Translations under genes and position numbers: made by a program
Shown here: positions 32,522 through 36,900 of the stretch, piece by piece
Layout: every line of letters begins with the position of its first letter
How positions within the stretch are numbered: the first letter of the stretch is position 1
Assembly (NCBI GenBank): GCA_036270095.1
Contig: DATBDE010000115.1
Location: forward strand, 1-36,900
DNA length: 36,900 nt
Source of the DNA: DATBDE01 sp036270095
Lineage (GTDB): Bacteria; Actinomycetota; Thermoleophilia; Solirubrobacterales; Solirubrobacteraceae
Direction of reading: 5' to 3'
The notes under the pieces: model-generated
The model's input: only the letters and a program-made list of their open reading frames with translations
Told to the model about the DNA's origin: nothing
Database searches by the model: none

Positions 32522-34437
32522 TCAGCTCGCCGACCACCACGGCGCCGCCCCGCTCGGGTCGCGCAGGACGTTGGAGGTGCAGTGCACCTCGCCGTCGAGG
32601 AGGTGCGCGTAGTACCAGTCCTCGACCCACTGCACGTGTACGCCGTGGTCGGCGAACCGCTGCCCGATGGCGGCTTCGAACGCGTCGTCGCCGTTGATGA
32701 GCGGGCCGTGCGCGCCGGGCGCCGCGAACTCGCCGGACTTCAGCGGCACGCCGTTCACGGTGGCCGGGACGTCGGAGACCAGCCCGCCCTCCTGGCGCTC
32801 GTAGAACGCCGGCGCCTTGATGACCTCGTCGTCGGGGATCCCGGTCGCCTGCTCGACCTTCGCCAGCGCCCGGTCGATGTGCTGCGCCGCCTCGTCGGTG
32901 GCGTCGATCACGTGGGGTCGTCGAGCAGGCTGTCCACGCTGCGCCCGGCCCGCGCGAACCGCTTGCCCTTGACGCGCGCGAGCCCGGCGAACACGCGCGC
33001 GCCGCCGCGCCGTTCGCGCGCAGCTGCTCGAGCAGCTGCAGCCCGCCGCGCGGGTCCTCGGCCGCGATCGTCCAGCCGCGCGGCGAGTCGTTGGGCACGA
33101 AGCTCAGGAACTCGTCCACGTGCCCCACGGCGAGCCAGCTCGTGTCGACCACGACCGGCTTCTGCGTGCCCTGGGCGCGCAGCGTCCGGGTGAACACCGG
33201 GTCGGGCCTGCGCTGGCCCCCCGCGCCCCAGAGCATGCGCCCGTCGGGGTAGCCGGCGTAGGACGGGATGGCCTCGTAATTGCCGGTCGAGCTCATCGTG
33301 TCGACGTTGTTGCGGAGGCCGATGCGACGCATGCGCGCGGCGTCGTAGGCCTGCACGACGCCGACGCCCGGCCCGCGTAGCTGGCTGAAGACGAGGCGGG
33401 AGCCCTGCCGCATGATGTGCCCGCGCGGCGGATTCGGGTCCTTCTCGTCCCGGTTCCGGGTCGCCGAGCGGATGACCATGGTCATCGTGTGCGGGTGCCC
33501 CCCGGCGCCGGCATCGAGACGTAGCCCGGCTCGTAGAAGTCCTGAATCCAGCGGTCGTCGTTCATGGTCGGGAGCAGCTGCAGGCCGACGCCGTTCGAGC
33601 CTTCGTGCAGGGCGGTGCGATATTCGTCGAGGTACTCGGCCCGCCCTTGCACGCTGAGGGCGGCGAACGTGCGCGTGCCGATCGGGCGCTCGTGCTGGTC
33701 GATCTTCGGCACCGGCGTGCCCTCCGACTCCGCGTCGTCGTCGAGCGGGCCAACTCGCGAGGCGACGAAGACGCGCTGGAGCGGCATGAGGTGGTTCTGA
33801 AAGAGGACGGGTGCCACGCGGAAGCGCACGGAGTCCTTGGCCGCCCGGCCCTTTGCCTCGACGCGCAGGTCGACGCGCAGGCTGCCGTCCCAGCGGGCGG
33901 GGTCGCGGATGATGTCGCGGCCCTCGAGCAGGAGTTGCGGCCCGCGGCGGAGCTCGCCGGGGGACAGCGAGCCGCCGCTGCCGAGCGAGGTCCAGACCCC
34001 GCCGCGGCGGACGAAAAGCCGCGCGCGTCCCGGCTGGGTTGCGTGCACCGTGATCCGCGCCTGCGTGTCGCTCGGCGCTTGGGTCCAGGCGGCCACGCGC
34101 ACGGGCGCCATGTCGGCGACGTCCTTGGGGCCGTCGACGACGTCGTCGGAGGCGTCGTTGCAGCCGGCGAGCTGGTTGTTGGTGAAGCGCTCGAGCCGGC
34201 GGCGCGGGCAGCGGCGGGCGTCGTCGTCGAGGTTGGGGAGCACGATCGCGGCGGTCTGGGGATCGCCCTTCAGGTGTCGTCGGCGCTCGAGACCGCGCCG
34301 TCGTGGTTGAGGTCGGCGCTGACGTCGGCGACGGGTCCGGCTGCGGCCGCCGAGGCCGGGAGGGCGAGGACGGCGGCGAAGACGAGCGGCGCCACGCGCC
34401 TGGCCCGAAGACGACGGAAACCGCGAAAGCCACTCAT
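32522..34437 (-). pseudogene. Protein-arginine deiminase (PAD) family gene, frameshifted
   Basis: Joined across frames, the minus strand encodes an exported bacterial peptidylarginine deiminase. From ATG 34437: a signal peptide (MSGFRGFRRLRARRVAPLVF and onward) and ADLNHDGAVSSADDT, then a stop at 34270. A second frame runs from about 34280 to 33500: VLPNLDDDARRC, DRWIQDFYEPGYVSMP. A third, to about 33000: VIRSATRNRD, SSTGNYEAIPSYAGYPDGR, DTSWLAVGHVDEFLSFVP. A fourth: LARVKGKRFARAGRSVDSLL. A fifth, 32911-32522: GEVHCTSNVLRDP with the catalytic cysteine. The family converts peptidyl arginine to citrulline. Breaks lie near 34270, in C6 at 33498, in a CG run at 32994 and in G4 at 32914 (plus-strand bases). 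Each looks like a small indel, so either recent decay or sequencing error. Confidence 0.85.
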
Positions 34438-34559
34438 CGGCGCGCGAGATTAACCGACCGCGGGGCGGAAAGGGGCATGACTGAGGTGCCCGCTGAACCG
34501 GGGTCGATCCCGGGGATTCACGCGCGCGAAGGACGGCCCGAGAACGGAGCCTTCGTCGC

Positions 34560-34920
34560 ATGTCGATGACCATGACCCCAGAAGTCCAGTTCCGCGACGT
34601 CGACGGCGTTTGGATCCGGTACGCCGACAGCGGCGGCGTACGACGCGACCATCCTGCTCACCAGCCCCTGCCCGGAGAGCGTGTACGCGTTCACGCCGAT
34701 GTGGGGCACGTCCGCCGAGCACGCCCGCCTGTTCGCCATCGACCTGCCGGGGTTCGGCGCGTCCGAACCCCGAGACGACCTCCCGACGTGGGGACGTCGG
34801 CCGCGCTGTTTGCCGCCGCGGCGCATCCGGAGCGGATCGCGAGCCTGATCGTGGGCACCGGCGGAGTCGCGGTTCCGCTCCAGCTCGGTGAGCCGCTGAC
34901 CCTTCGGGCGCAGGGGACGG
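34560..34920 (+). pseudogene. Alpha/beta hydrolase remnant
   Basis: From ATG 34560 the DNA reads MTPEVQFRDVDGVWIRYADS, then after a frameshift near 34635 AYDATILLTSPCPES and FAIDLPGFGASEPRDDL, and from about 34785, in another frame, PDVGTSAALFAAAAHPERIA and GTGGVAVPLQLGEP. These are consecutive parts of an alpha/beta hydrolase, but the 35-40 residues expected between DDL and PDVG (including the segment before the nucleophile strand) are missing, and the C-terminal half is absent. The combination of frameshift, internal deletion and truncation shows real decay rather than a single read error. Confidence 0.65.
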
Positions 34921-34944
34921 ACACCATGCCGCGAAGGCACCCGG

Positions 34945-35213
34945 GTGGAGCCCGTCGTCTACCTCCTGCGCTGCGGGGACGGATCGCTGTACTGCGGCTG
35001 GACGCTGGAACTCGATGCGCGCCTTGCGCTGCACCGGGCCGGACGGGGGAGCAAGTACGTCGCGAGCCGCCTGCCGGTCGCGGTGGCGGCCGTGCTGCCC
35101 ATGCGCGACCGCCGCACGGCGATGCGTGAGGAGGCGCGCATCAAGCGCCTGACGCGCGCGCAGAAGGAGACCTTGGTCGTCGCCGCCGGCTGCGGCCCGT
35201 CAACCGAAGCGAT

Positions 35214-35217
<4 letters not shown>
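34945..35217 (+). CDS. GIY-YIG domain protein
   Basis: A 90-residue single-domain GIY-YIG protein, the size of the bacterial UPF0213/YhbQ-like group. VYLLRCGDGSLYCG (5-18) is the GIY...YIG region with Y6 and Y16; R26 (ELDARLALH) and E62 or E63 (MREEARIKRLTRAQKE) are the likely catalytic residues. Members are nucleases or nuclease-like proteins with roles mostly unproven. Start GTG 34945 has GAAGG upstream; the gene begins just past the hydrolase remnant. It ends convergently with the reductase gene on a shared CTAG. Confidence 0.88.

Positions 35218-36900
<1,683 letters not shown>

Noticed and set aside
34501..34560. CCGGG/CCCGG dyad near 34498-34515 as an operator
   Set aside because: Five-base GC arms are expected by chance at this base composition, and the nearby genes are broken.

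Overview
The window is about 72% GC (my estimate), densely packed, and reads as chromosomal DNA of a high-GC actinobacterium. Gene content (many CoxL/XdhA paralogues, a DUF4239 protein, a bacterial peptidylarginine deiminase, B12-dependent ribonucleotide reductase, leaderless TANNNT promoters) would fit Thermoleophilia/Solirubrobacterales, but that placement is inference.

Positions 1-20442 form a catabolic island built on molybdenum hydroxylases. It holds six large (molybdopterin-binding) subunits of the xanthine dehydrogenase / CO dehydrogenase superfamily (one cut by the window edge), one small [2Fe-2S] subunit, no FAD subunit, and two CoxG-like membrane-anchored SRPBCC proteins. Between them lie two amidohydrolases, an M20-type amidase/deacylase, a kynurenine-formamidase-like cyclase and a cupin. 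The plus-strand genes form two tightly coupled operons: 4251-15100 (three large subunits, two amidohydrolases, M20 hydrolase) and 15902-20442 (CoxG-like, large subunit, small subunit, cyclase, cupin). Nearly every junction overlaps by 1-8 bases or abuts. Two divergent intergenic regions, at 4199 and 15857, carry the same 20-base element with back-to-back -10 boxes, which ties the transcription units together. My reading is a pathway that hydroxylates an N-heterocycle, then deaminates it, opens the ring and cleaves an amide. The substrate cannot be read from sequence.

Positions 1508-1888 separate two converging large-subunit genes and hold a short element bounded by 36-base inverted repeats, with degenerate tandem repeats inside.

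Positions 20421-32484 are ordinary-looking chromosome: a LOG-family phosphoribohydrolase, a small membrane protein, a secreted CAP-domain protein, a MocR regulator divergent from a SnoaL-like gene, an unusual alpha/beta-hydrolase-glycosyltransferase fusion, a second SnoaL-like gene, a zinc alcohol dehydrogenase, a DUF4239 membrane protein, a 53-residue membrane protein, an ABC1/UbiB kinase and a Kup potassium transporter.

Positions 32522-34945 look decayed: a peptidylarginine deiminase gene broken by four apparent frameshifts and an alpha/beta hydrolase remnant. The window closes with a GIY-YIG protein and the C-terminal part of a class II ribonucleotide reductase. Four convergent gene pairs (plus one involving a doubtful small ORF) end on a shared CTAG in which each strand reads its own TAG stop.
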